DNA of 64,000 bases from Megamonas sp. UBA1796 (GTDB taxonomy: Bacteria > Bacillota > Negativicutes > Selenomonadales > Selenomonadaceae): assembly GCA_002319795.1 (NCBI GenBank), contig DCFU01000046.1, positions 1-64,000 on the forward strand. Reading direction: 5' to 3'. Position numbers and translations under genes: made by a program. Positions 44,912 to 54,400 of the stretch are shown here, piece by piece. Under the pieces are notes generated by a model. It worked only from the letters and a program-made list of their open reading frames with translations, was not told the origin of the DNA and made no database searches. Each line of letters begins with the position of its first letter. The first letter of the stretch is position 1.

Positions 44912-45982
44912 TTATTTCAATTCATCGATAAGCTCCTGTGTGAGATCCATTATTTTTACAGGAACCACCAGCTCATATTTTTCCGGCCACGCCCCAACAT
45001 GCACCATACCCGTATCCACAGCCTGGAGATTAACGGACGGATTCGCCAGTATAAGTGTCAGATGGTGCATGATAGCAAGTTTTGCTGCCTTCCCAGCGAT
45101 ATCACGCAATATATGCGTTTCCAACGCCTCGATTTCCTTGTCCTTGGACTGCAAATTTGCCCGTTTTTCCATCATCTGCTGACTGCGTGTATCCTGCTCT
45201 TCCGTTTGCTTCCCCATGGCTTCAATATTGCGTGCCTGTGCTGCCGTCTGCATCTTCATCTCTTCAGAATGGATCTGCTCTACGGTTTGCTTTCGCTCCG
45301 CCTGTATATCTCCACCCAGCCGGTGTCCAACATCATTGACATACGTCCGGATAGCAGATTCATAACGGTCATCGAGTTTACGCTGTTCCTCACCGCGTTC
45401 CTTCTGTTTCGCACTAAGATTTGCTTCCAGTGCATCCACATCATCCTGCGTTAATCGCATACTATCGGCATTATCCAATTTGAGTCGGATATTGAAAATC
45501 ACATTGAGATATGCATCATCTATGGCCTTCTTCGCTGCCAGATAGTCTGCTTGCGTTTCCTTGCGTTTTGCCTGCTCCGCTGCCTGCATGCCTGCCATGA
45601 GTTGTGCCTGGGATGCAGCCAAAGCTGCATCCCCCTTTTGCTGCGCGACATCCGCAAAAGGCTTTTTTTCTGCTTCTGGGGCCTTTAGCATAGAACGCTG
45701 CCGTTCCATAGCAATATCCGCCGCAGCAGATTGACGTTCCTCATACAATTTTTTAAGCTCTGCATAAGCGCTATGCGCCTTCATCGCGCTTTGCAGGTCC
45801 ACCACACCAATCACAGCCAGATCAGAAGATTTTGCTGCAGGCAGGAACTTGGCATTATAGGATTTCCAAAGCCAGGCCCCCAGCACCAGCAGAGCAATCA
45901 CGCAAACAGCACCGACAAAAATTTTTTTCTTTCTGCCCGTCACTTTTTTTGTGTCAACAGGCTCTGCTTTGTCTTGTTCCAC
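44912..45982 (-). CDS. Membrane-anchored OmpH/Skp-like protein, long form
   Basis: This 356-residue protein has one N-terminal membrane helix (about 20-40) and then an IGVVDLQSAMKAH strand of the OmpH type, followed by very long Ala/Glu/Lys/Gln-rich helices (about 65-300) and a C-terminal strand domain. It is about twice the usual Skp length. GTG at 45982 is taken as the start because AGGAGGG lies 9 bases upstream. It may act as an anchored chaperone or spacer; that is inference from the family and neighbours. Confidence 0.7.
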   Translation of the reverse strand: MEQDKAEPVDTKKVTGRKKKIFVGAVCVIALLVLGAWLWKSYNAKFLPAAKSSDLAVIGVVDLQSAMKAHSAYAELKKLYEERQSAAADIAMERQRSMLKAPEAEKKPFADVAQQKGDAALAASQAQLMAGMQAAEQAKRKETQADYLAAKKAIDDAYLNVIFNIRLKLDNADSMRLTQDDVDALEANLSAKQKERGEEQRKLDDRYESAIRTYVNDVGHRLGGDIQAERKQTVEQIHSEEMKMQTAAQARNIEAMGKQTEEQDTRSQQMMEKRANLQSKDKEIEALETHILRDIAGKAAKLAIMHHLTLILANPSVNLQAVDTGMVHVGAWPEKYELVVPVKIMDLTQELIDELK

Positions 45983-46061
45983 CAAGCAAAACCCTCCTTT
46001 CGACAAAATACCGAGCACAGTTACTGGCTCGGTACTTTTCCCCTATATGATCGGTAACCTT

Positions 46062-46529
46062 TTATTTCGCAATTTTTTTGGCAACATCCTGCGTGATGTC
46101 CTGTCCGCCATATATCACACTGTTCTTATCGAGAACTACAGATAAGCCCTTAGCATCTGCTACACCCTTAACAGCTTCTTCTACCTTCTTCTGGATAGGG
46201 TCTATGAGTTCCTGCTGTTTCTGCTGAAGGCGCTGCTGTGTTTGCTGATAATAGTCGCTTTTCTCCTGATCACTCATGTTGGCTGACTTCTCTTGGAAAT
46301 CCTTTTGCGCATCCTGCACAGCCTGCTGCATTTCGGTATTGGCTGAAGCAAGATCCGGATGCTGTGCCATCACCTGACGATAATCAATAACACCGACATT
46401 TGAAGAAGATGCAGCTGAGGCAATACCTGAACCAGACTGTGTGAGCGCCAGTGCAACCACACTGCCAATAAATACGAGAGCAATGAGTACACTGACGATT
46501 TTTACCTGTTTCTTTTGCAATTTAACCAT
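46062..46529 (-). CDS. OmpH/Skp-family periplasmic chaperone
   Basis: The 155-residue protein has a hydrophobic N-terminus (about 10-32) that is a signal peptide or anchor, then NVGVIDYRQVMAQHPDL, a glutamine-rich coiled hairpin (about 60-115), and the terminal strand GLSVVLDKNSVIYGGQDITQDV, the usual OmpH layout. It is the first of the three paralogues and has its own promoter. BamA is encoded two genes upstream. Confidence 0.88.
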   Translation of the reverse strand: MVKLQKKQVKIVSVLIALVFIGSVVALALTQSGSGIASAASSSNVGVIDYRQVMAQHPDLASANTEMQQAVQDAQKDFQEKSANMSDQEKSDYYQQTQQRLQQKQQELIDPIQKKVEEAVKGVADAKGLSVVLDKNSVIYGGQDITQDVAKKIAK

Positions 46530-46619
46530 ATTTTTTTCTCCTTTTCCCTTATGGGCGTTTTCTTTACTTGCAAGCTATGCTTCCATAGCTCACCCCAAGA
46601 GTCTGCTTAAAGCAGTTTC

Positions 46620-46648
46620 ATTATAACAAACTCTCTTTTGTTATTCAA
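46620..46648 (-). promoter_or_regulatory. Strong promoter of the ompH-lpxD unit
   Basis: TTGAAT (46643-46648) and a perfect TATAAT (46620-46625) are separated by 17 bases, with a leader of about 80-90 bases before the first OmpH gene. A small hairpin (CTGCTTTAAGCAG, about 46605-46617) begins the leader. Confidence 0.7.
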
Positions 46649-46688
46649 GAGTCCGATGCCTGCCGCAAGAAAAATCATCTGCCGTTTC

Positions 46689-47999
46689 TCAAAAATTCCC
46701 TATGAGCCGCAGCCAGCGGTCCTTCTTATCAACCACATATTCCAAACTCAAAAAATCATGCATTTTATAGCGAAGCGCGGCTTCACCCCGCTGATCTGAC
46801 CAACGATATTCATATCGCAAGAGCCAGCGGCGGCTGAGCTTTCTTTCAGCCCCGATGACAAAACGCTGTTTCCTCATATCATAACGCACAGCAAGCTGTG
46901 TCCCCGGATCCACTCCTCTTGCATAGCCCAAAGCCCAAGCCCATGAAACATCCTGCGGATAAAAATCGGATTGTACAAAAAGCTCATCCACCGGCGAAAG
47001 TTTTTTGCCAGCATGCATACGAAACATCGTTGTATTTTCCCCGGACCTGCCGATATCGGCCCAGCCCTGGAGCCGTATCCGATACTTATCCGTATCGGAA
47101 CGGCTCATGACAACCATACTTTCGCCCACATTCAAGCCGACTTTTGTATGAAGTCCATATGCCTTAAAATCTGCTGTAACATCCAGCGCGCTCTCCATCA
47201 ATCGGCACAACTCTGCCTCATGACGTGCAATAAAAGCAACTGGAACACCTATCATAAGATTGACTTTCTCCTGCATAAGCTGGCGATGATTAAGCAACGT
47301 AATATTGGGAACCGTACTGGAACGCATATTGAGATCTACAATCCTCACAACCGGCAGCCGCGGATAAACCACAACCTTTACTGTCGTTGTCTCCTGGGGT
47401 TCCATATCGAAATCCGCCCGAAATTCCGGCAGATGCTTTTCCATGAAATCATTCAGGCTGCGTTTCAAAACACCATTTGTCCAGTCAGTCGCAGCAATCG
47501 GCAAGCCCGTCAGCCCCTGTGAAAAAACCAGCCCGACACCTTCCATGTCGCGCTGCACTAAAGCTTTCACCTCCGGCGGCATTCCATCAACTGCGACAGA
47601 AACTTCCGTACGCTGGATGACATCTGACCATGGGAGCAAAACGACTCTGACGAGCGTTTCATTGCCGGGCTGGATTGAAACGCTGCGCACCGAATATCCG
47701 ACAAGTACCTTATCAAACACTTCATGAACAACATCCTCATAATGCTGGTTATTTGTCTGTACTTCGCCAAGCGCATGCCCGAGCAAAAGCTGCTCGGAAA
47801 TTGTCTTTACACTTGCCTGCATACGGTTTTGTATGAGCGGAGGCAGATTCATGTCCGCCTCCACTAAAGCCTGAATTCCCTCCACACGCGCACCGGCCGC
47901 CTCAGCCGATGGCATCGCCACCTGCTGAAAAAGCAAAACCATACATCCTATCAGCAACCAACACACAGGGGCCTGCACCCTATGAATAAGCCCTTTCAT
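46689..47999 (-). CDS. Putative outer-membrane protein encoded next to bamA
   Basis: I do not recognise the family. The 436-residue protein has a signal peptide (about 1-34), a mixed alpha/beta region (about 40-300) with POTRA-like strand-helix patterns such as VVVYPRLPVVRIVDLNMR, and a last 140 residues of alternating strands ending in a C-terminal phenylalanine (LRLIGNF), as Bam substrates do. It starts 2 bases after the bamA stop, so the two are almost surely cotranslated. It may be a Bam accessory or a small barrel; that is inference. The ribosome-binding site would lie within bamA. Confidence 0.6.
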   Translation of the reverse strand: MKGLIHRVQAPVCWLLIGCMVLLFQQVAMPSAEAAGARVEGIQALVEADMNLPPLIQNRMQASVKTISEQLLLGHALGEVQTNNQHYEDVVHEVFDKVLVGYSVRSVSIQPGNETLVRVVLLPWSDVIQRTEVSVAVDGMPPEVKALVQRDMEGVGLVFSQGLTGLPIAATDWTNGVLKRSLNDFMEKHLPEFRADFDMEPQETTTVKVVVYPRLPVVRIVDLNMRSSTVPNITLLNHRQLMQEKVNLMIGVPVAFIARHEAELCRLMESALDVTADFKAYGLHTKVGLNVGESMVVMSRSDTDKYRIRLQGWADIGRSGENTTMFRMHAGKKLSPVDELFVQSDFYPQDVSWAWALGYARGVDPGTQLAVRYDMRKQRFVIGAERKLSRRWLLRYEYRWSDQRGEAALRYKMHDFLSLEYVVDKKDRWLRLIGNF

Positions 48000-48001
48000 A
48001 A

Positions 48002-50011
48002 TCAGAATGTGCCGCCCACACTGAAATGGAGACGATTTCCCTGTGAACCGTGTCCATAATCGACGCGAATCGGCCCCAGTGGTGTCTGGAGCTGTAAGCC
48101 CACACCAATGCTGCTATGTGTCCCTTCCGGTGCCCAGCCTGAATTCCATGCAGCACCAAAATCAGTAAACAGTGCTCCCTGTACCTTGCTGATAATTGGG
48201 AAACGATATTCTATAGTACCCAGATACATACTGTTGCCGCGGAACTGATCATCCCTGTAGCCACGCAGCGAATCCTGTCCGCCAACCTTATATTGTGCCA
48301 TTTCAGGAATAGAACCATTCCCATGCCCATACGTGGCCCGCAAAGCCAGCACCTGCGCATGCCCAACCTTATGATAACGCTGATCCTCAATCGTATATTT
48401 CTGATATTTAAAATCACCGCCAAAGCCAGCAGTTTCAGCTGTCAAGCTCACCCTTGTCCCGCTCGTCGGATTATAGATATTATCACGCGTATCTGTTACA
48501 TGTTCGAGTGTAATACTGCGCGTGGTGCCAAAATTATCATGGCGCCATTGTTCGTAAGCACTGCCGCTGCGATCTTTGCCGCTCTCATATCTTACATATT
48601 GATCCTTACGATTCCGTAAAGTAATAAAATTCGTAGAATACTCACTCACCGGACGACTCAGAGTAATCTCCGCACCAGAGTACTTGCGCATATAGTCCTC
48701 GATAAGATTTCCACTCGTATCGTAATCATTATATTCGTAGGTACGATTGTAAATACGGAAGGTACCCGCCGTCTCCTTACTGTCAATCCAAGGGCGATGA
48801 TAAGAAAAAGTATATCCATGTGCATCGGATTGATCGCCGCTGAATTCATACGTGAGATTCACCGAATCACCAGTTCCCCGGAAATTCGAATCGCCGATGC
48901 CCACCATGCCCACTGCACCATCCTGGCTGCTGTATCCTGCCCCAACCATGAAATTACCCGTACGCTTTTCCTTCACATCAATTTCCAATACGATAGCGTT
49001 TGGTTCTACTCCTGGATTCAGCTTCATATTGACATCCTCAAAAAAACCAAGATTATACACACGCTGCATGCTGCGGCGTGCTTTTTTGGCATTAAAAGGC
49101 TCCCCCTTCTTCATGCGCATTTCACGCATGATAACCCGATCCTTTGTCTTGGTGTTTCCCTTGACCGAATATCCTTCGAGCACACCTTCGTTGATCTTGA
49201 TAACGAGCCTGCCATCACGTCCAATATTGATATCATTTATTTTCGCAAGGATATATCCATCCTTGCGGTACTGACCTTCAATCGCTTTGATATTCTCATG
49301 CAGCAGCTTGCTGTCGACGATCTCCCCCGTCTTTACCGTAATAAGCTTATTGAGCTCCTCTGTCTTTTCAACGGTATTACCGGTAATTTCCACTGACTGA
49401 AGTATAGGATTTTCCAATACATGATACGTAATAGCAATACCTTCCGGCAAAATCTCAAAACTTGGATAGATATCATAGAAATAACCTGTATCATAAATTG
49501 CTTCCCTGTCCTTGTTGATGCCCTCTATAGTCAGTTTATCCCCAAGATGCGACGCAACAGCTGCCGTAGCCGTTGCCTGTGTCTTATTGCCTACGCCTTC
49601 CAAGTTGATACTCACAATCGTCTGCCCCGCATAGCCGGCAAGCATATCGCTGATTTCCTTCTCTCCCGGTCTGGAAGCATTCCAGCTGTCCAGCTTGGGA
49701 TCTGGTGGCGGTGCCATTTTTTTCTGATCAGCATTTGCATCAGCTGCCGCAACTGGTGCAGGTTCCGCTGTCGTCTTCTCTGCTGGTTCAGTGCCAGTGC
49801 TCACGGCGGCTTCAGCCGCCGGCTTAGCAACAGCCGAAGCCGCCGCATTGTCTGCCGCCATCTGTGTCGTATCATTTCCTTGTATATCTTCTGACGATGC
49901 TGTAGCTGCCTCGCCTAAATCCTCTGCATATGCCAGTCCCCCCGGAACTATCGCAAAACTTGTTGCCAACGCTATAGCACAGGCAATAGATCTGTATCTC
50001 TTTGTGCTCAA
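48002..50011 (-). CDS. bamA: Outer-membrane assembly factor BamA
   Basis: BamA folds beta barrels into the outer membrane. The 669-residue protein has a signal peptide (about 1-29), an Ala/Thr/Pro-rich low-complexity linker (about 30-115), three POTRA domains (about 130-200, 203-276 and 278-349) against five in E. coli, and a 16-strand barrel (about 352-669) ending in phenylalanine (LHFSVGGTF). The Omp85 motif VRGY-like LRGYRDDQFRG is present. The start is TTG at 50011 after GGGAGG. It follows a 192-residue membrane protein gene by 40 bases. Confidence 0.95.
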   Translation of the reverse strand: MSTKRYRSIACAIALATSFAIVPGGLAYAEDLGEAATASSEDIQGNDTTQMAADNAAASAVAKPAAEAAVSTGTEPAEKTTAEPAPVAAADANADQKKMAPPPDPKLDSWNASRPGEKEISDMLAGYAGQTIVSINLEGVGNKTQATATAAVASHLGDKLTIEGINKDREAIYDTGYFYDIYPSFEILPEGIAITYHVLENPILQSVEITGNTVEKTEELNKLITVKTGEIVDSKLLHENIKAIEGQYRKDGYILAKINDINIGRDGRLVIKINEGVLEGYSVKGNTKTKDRVIMREMRMKKGEPFNAKKARRSMQRVYNLGFFEDVNMKLNPGVEPNAIVLEIDVKEKRTGNFMVGAGYSSQDGAVGMVGIGDSNFRGTGDSVNLTYEFSGDQSDAHGYTFSYHRPWIDSKETAGTFRIYNRTYEYNDYDTSGNLIEDYMRKYSGAEITLSRPVSEYSTNFITLRNRKDQYVRYESGKDRSGSAYEQWRHDNFGTTRSITLEHVTDTRDNIYNPTSGTRVSLTAETAGFGGDFKYQKYTIEDQRYHKVGHAQVLALRATYGHGNGSIPEMAQYKVGGQDSLRGYRDDQFRGNSMYLGTIEYRFPIISKVQGALFTDFGAAWNSGWAPEGTHSSIGVGLQLQTPLGPIRVDYGHGSQGNRLHFSVGGTF

Positions 50012-50051
50012 AAGTTAAACCTCCCAAATTCAATATCCCAAATGTACAAAA

Positions 50052-50630
50052 TCAATGTGCCCGCAGCGTCTGCCCCGCAGCCTGCATAAGCTTCTGCATA
50101 TTTTCAGGCGGTACTCCTGTTTTCGGCCGTTCCTGTGGCACCGCAGCTTCCTGTGGTGCCACTTCCAAAACCGGCCCGGTTTCAGAGGATTGTACAGGAG
50201 TCTGTGGCACTAAAGGCTGGGAACTGTTCCCCCTGTCAGCCGCCACTACAGCAGTTTCTGCTGCAGGCTCCCGTGAGTAACGCGGCAATTCCCTTTTTAC
50301 GGTCACCGCAGTTTCTGCTTCCTGCACCGGTACCGAAACTATAGCAGCCTGTGGCTGCACAACTTTTCCCAAAGGCCGTTCTGACTGCAAAAAAACGAAG
50401 CACCCTGCCACCATAATCCCTGCTGCTAAAAAAGGCACACTACGTCTGAACCAGATTTCCTTTCTGGTCAAGCGCTTCGTTTCCTGTGCACGCTGTAGCT
50501 CAGCCTGTGCCAGCATGAGATTCAGGTCTCCGCGAATATCGTCCTGCTTGTCTAGTGAATTCTCGGCACGGCCCAGCCACTCCCGTGCAGCACGGACATG
50601 TTTCCTGAACCTGCTCTTACCATCTGACAT
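50052..50630 (-). CDS. Single-pass membrane protein of unknown function
   Basis: No family is recognised. The 192-residue protein has a charged, helical N-terminal region (about 1-62) likely in the cytosol, one membrane helix (about 64-82) and a Pro/Val/Gln/Ala-rich tail (about 85-192) in the periplasm. This is the layout of many anti-sigma factors, and the gene just upstream encodes a sigma factor, but no conserved anti-sigma motif is seen and 155 bases separate the two. It lies 40 bases before bamA. The ATG follows AAAGGAGGG. Confidence 0.5.
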   Translation of the reverse strand: MSDGKSRFRKHVRAAREWLGRAENSLDKQDDIRGDLNLMLAQAELQRAQETKRLTRKEIWFRRSVPFLAAGIMVAGCFVFLQSERPLGKVVQPQAAIVSVPVQEAETAVTVKRELPRYSREPAAETAVVAADRGNSSQPLVPQTPVQSSETGPVLEVAPQEAAVPQERPKTGVPPENMQKLMQAAGQTLRAH

Positions 50631-50785
50631 CCACGTAACCCTCCTTTGAATGATATACTCATATACTCCAAAAGATTTTCAGTTTTATAGCAAGCCATAT
50701 CTTTGCAAAATCAGACAAAATCCCATATTATTTTATATTCTCTTTAAAAACCACCTCTACCCGGCCTGTTTTCAACAAAATTCGC

Positions 50786-51421
50786 TCACCAATACTGCAT
50801 GAACTTTGAAAGCATGCCCCGGACGCGGCGGATGCCGCTCTTTTGCAAACGATAGATATGCGCTGTGCTCACATGCAGGAACTCTGCCACATCTTTGATT
50901 TCTTCACTCTTTAGATAGACGCGTTCCAGTACCAGGCGTTCCTTCTGCGGCAGTCTTTCCATTGCATTCCGCAGCTGCCCGACAAGCTCATTTGTTTCTG
51001 CCTGCTCCGCCACAGGTGCCGACATATCGGCAATGAGTTCCCCGAGCGGCAATCCTTCATTATGGTTTTGCCAGCCATCGATACAGACGGATTCTGTATT
51101 GCCCTCTTTCTTCAGGAAGTTCAGCATCCTGCCCCGTATACGGTGTGTAGCAAACAGGCTAAATGCTATACCGCGCTGAAAATCGTAGTTTTCCACAGCT
51201 TCAATAAGACCGACCGTACCTTCCTGGATAACATCCATAATGTTATCCAGATGTCGGAATGGCCAGGCATTCTTAAAAACCAATGGCTGATAGGACTCAA
51301 TGAGCAGACGGCGCGAATCCTCATTCTGTTCCTGTTTAAAGGATTCCCAAAGCATTCTTTCCTGCTCCGGCCGCAAAAGTAAAACCTTATTCAGTTCCTG
51401 CAAATATTCTTCAAGCTTCAC
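50786..51421 (-). CDS. Sigma-70 family RNA polymerase sigma factor
   Basis: The 211-residue protein has sigma region 2 (about 38-102; DVIQEGTVGLIEAVENYDFQ and FSLFATHRIRGRM match the core-binding and -10 helices) and region 4 (about 150-205; LPQKERLVLERVYL then the helix-turn-helix DVAEFLHVSTAHIYRLQKSG). Region 1.1 is absent and region 3 is very short, so this is an alternative sigma factor. The start is GTG at 51421 after AGGAGG. It lies 13 bases after tamB inside the outer-membrane cluster, which suggests that it governs envelope genes. Confidence 0.85.
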   Translation of the reverse strand: MKLEEYLQELNKVLLLRPEQERMLWESFKQEQNEDSRRLLIESYQPLVFKNAWPFRHLDNIMDVIQEGTVGLIEAVENYDFQRGIAFSLFATHRIRGRMLNFLKKEGNTESVCIDGWQNHNEGLPLGELIADMSAPVAEQAETNELVGQLRNAMERLPQKERLVLERVYLKSEEIKDVAEFLHVSTAHIYRLQKSGIRRVRGMLSKFMQYW

Positions 51422-51434
51422 TTCCGCTCACCTC

Positions 51435-54400
51435 CTAAAATTTAAATCTCGCTTCAAGCCCTACAGTAAAAGCATTGTCCTGATTGCGAAACGCAGTCAA
51501 ACCGATATGGTCATTAAAATCATACTGCACTCCATAGCGATAGGTTTCCGTGCCGATACCTTGTGTGTACTTCACCATGACTTTATTACTGATATACTTA
51601 CCCATTTCTACATTATACACCTCACGGACACTATTGTCCGCATTTTTTCTATCATTTGTCGATGTATCACGTCCTATGGTGAATTCATCCAGATTCAGCA
51701 CATTGCGCATAGCTCCTTCGACCTCACTTAAAAAGCTCATCTGCAATCCCATATTGAGCAGCGATGAAAGATCTGACTCTGCTCCCTGTCCCGATTGATA
51801 GGCGCTTCTGAGCGTCAGCAGCTGCATAATTTCAGTCTCACTCATCTCCGGGCTGGACGTCAAATGAAAATTCATTTGATCCACAGCCCCATCGATACCC
51901 AGATATACACGCGTATGGCTTAGCTTCGTATCCGCCCGCAAAAAAATACTTGGAAGAAAAGAACCAATCTGATTGAAATAGGCCTCTCCTTCACGAATCG
52001 TAAAACTTGTCTTCAGATAATTGACTGTACCCCGCAGCACCGAAATCGTTCCTGATGTTTTCGGATGGTGCGTCGTACCGCCAAAATGCGCTGCTCCTGC
52101 TAATTGCATATCATAAAGGAAAGGACTATAGAAGTGTACCTTTGGCCCAAGCTTCAGGTCCACATCCAGCAGTAAATCCGGCAACGCACCACTACTGTCA
52201 GGAATTGAAGGAATTGAGACAGTTGCATTCGCCATATATATCTCACCAAAAAGCTTCGGCAGCTTATGCCCGAAAAAATCCCCCTCATTGAGATGCAGCG
52301 TACCTGAGAGAGGCCCTTTATAAAAAGCGCAATCCATGTCGAGCTTATCAACATTCAGGGAAAAGTCATACGCTGTCAGCTGTAATCCCTTAAATCGTGT
52401 CTCTCCCTGCAGCTTGTAATTTCCCTTTCCCATTTTTCCTGATATTTCGTTCACACTTATACGGTCACCCTCAAAGCGGATATCCGCATTCATATCGGTA
52501 ACTGGAAGCCCCAGCGCCCGGATCTTCATCGCACCGTCCTTGAAGCCTACCTGCCCATGCACCAGCGGATGAGCGACCGTACCTGTAATTTTCAAGCTTC
52601 CCTGGGTCTCACCGATAGCCCAGTCAATTTCCTTGGACAAAAACGGCAGCAGGCTTAAATCCGCTTCATCCAAAGATACGCTCAGGTTAAACTGCTCATA
52701 ATCATCCGGATTTTCCTCTTTGGTTGTCAGGGCCTTAAGCGGCACACTGCCGTAAGCACTGGCCTTATAGTGTTTTCCCTGTACTTGTTTTTGCACCATG
52801 AGCTGATTGACATTGATAATACCATTTTTCAAATTAAATAAGCCTGTAAGAGAATCAAATGTCGACGACCCTACGCCCCCTCCCAGGATATCGAGTGAAA
52901 TATCCGCTGACGGATTGTCAATCGTACCACTGAACTGTGCTTCTGTATTCACCGTTCCCTTCACATTGACAGCAGAACCAGCTATCCCACTAAGAGCTCC
53001 GGCCTGTATGTCCTTCGCCGAAAAACGGGCATCGATCGGGCCGTTTAAATCGACCGTACCCCGTGCCGCAAACATCCCATTCCCCTGTTTGCCCTCAAAA
53101 CGGTCAATCGTAATCACATGATTTACAAGACGCGCATCCATATAAATATCATTGATATCATATCCCCTGGCACTGCCATTGCCCATAAAAGCATTGAGAT
53201 GGGCCCATGGAACCGATAAGGTGCCACCGAGATCTATACTGCCGCTCAAACGCCCCTGCAGAATATCATTCTTCATATTGAACATCGCCATGAGCGCATT
53301 CACATCTCCATTTTGCACATCAAGCCGCCCGTCGAGAGCCAGCGTCGAAGTATCTGCTGAGAGTGTCAGGCCGTATTTGCCACCATTTTGCTCAAAGCCG
53401 AAAGAATCCATATATACACGATGCCCACGATAACGCACAGTTCCTCGGGCATTTGTGATAACCTGTCCGTTAAATACGATCTGCTGTGCAGAAAGTGCCC
53501 CATCAAAAAGCGGCGCATTGAGTGTACCGCCAATATGCCCGTCAAACTTACCATGACCGCTGATTGGATATGGCAACTTACTGCCAAAGCGTTCCACTTC
53601 GATTTGATGCGCAGCGACCTGAAGATCTAAATTCTCCTGTTCGTCAACGGTACCGTTAAGATCCATATCTATCATTGGGGAATAAATATGAAAATCATGC
53701 AACGTCATAATTTTGTTCCGGACAGTGTAGTCACCGTCCATGCCGGAAAGCAGCATACCACCATAGCTTCCCTGATAAAAATGAATGTACCCGATGGCAT
53801 GGGGATCATCCATTGTTCCCGTAATCGTAAGGATGTTGTCGACATTGCCTGTGATTGGCTGATCCGGAGCTACCAAGGCCGCAATATCTTCCATGCGTGC
53901 ACCCATTGTATCAATTTGCAGGCTGACCCTGCGCTCTCCCGTCAAGCCTACAGTTCCCTTTACCCGCCAAGTCTCCTTACCACCATTCTCCATGGTAAAA
54001 GAATCAATGCCCACACCATCCAGACTGCCACTGGCTGAGCCATGGAGCGTATGAAATGGCTGCTCGAAAAGTTTCCCTTCAATGGCAGTAAACTCTACCT
54101 GTACCGCAGGGTTTGACACATTCCCCTGCACATTTCCTTTGAAATCTGCATACCCTGCCATATCTGCCTGCGGCACAAACTTGCGCATAAGTGATAAATC
54201 AACATGTGAACCATAAAACGCCAAATCCATTCTTTCTCTATCCATAATCGTACCTTCTATACTCAAAGAACCATCGTCAGGCAACGTGGCATGCAGCGCA
54301 TCAATCCGAATAACCGGCCCCTCCATATAAAAAGACGCATCCATGCGTGGTACAGCAAGCCCCTCATAAGCTGCACCTAAAGCAGACACACTTCCATAAG

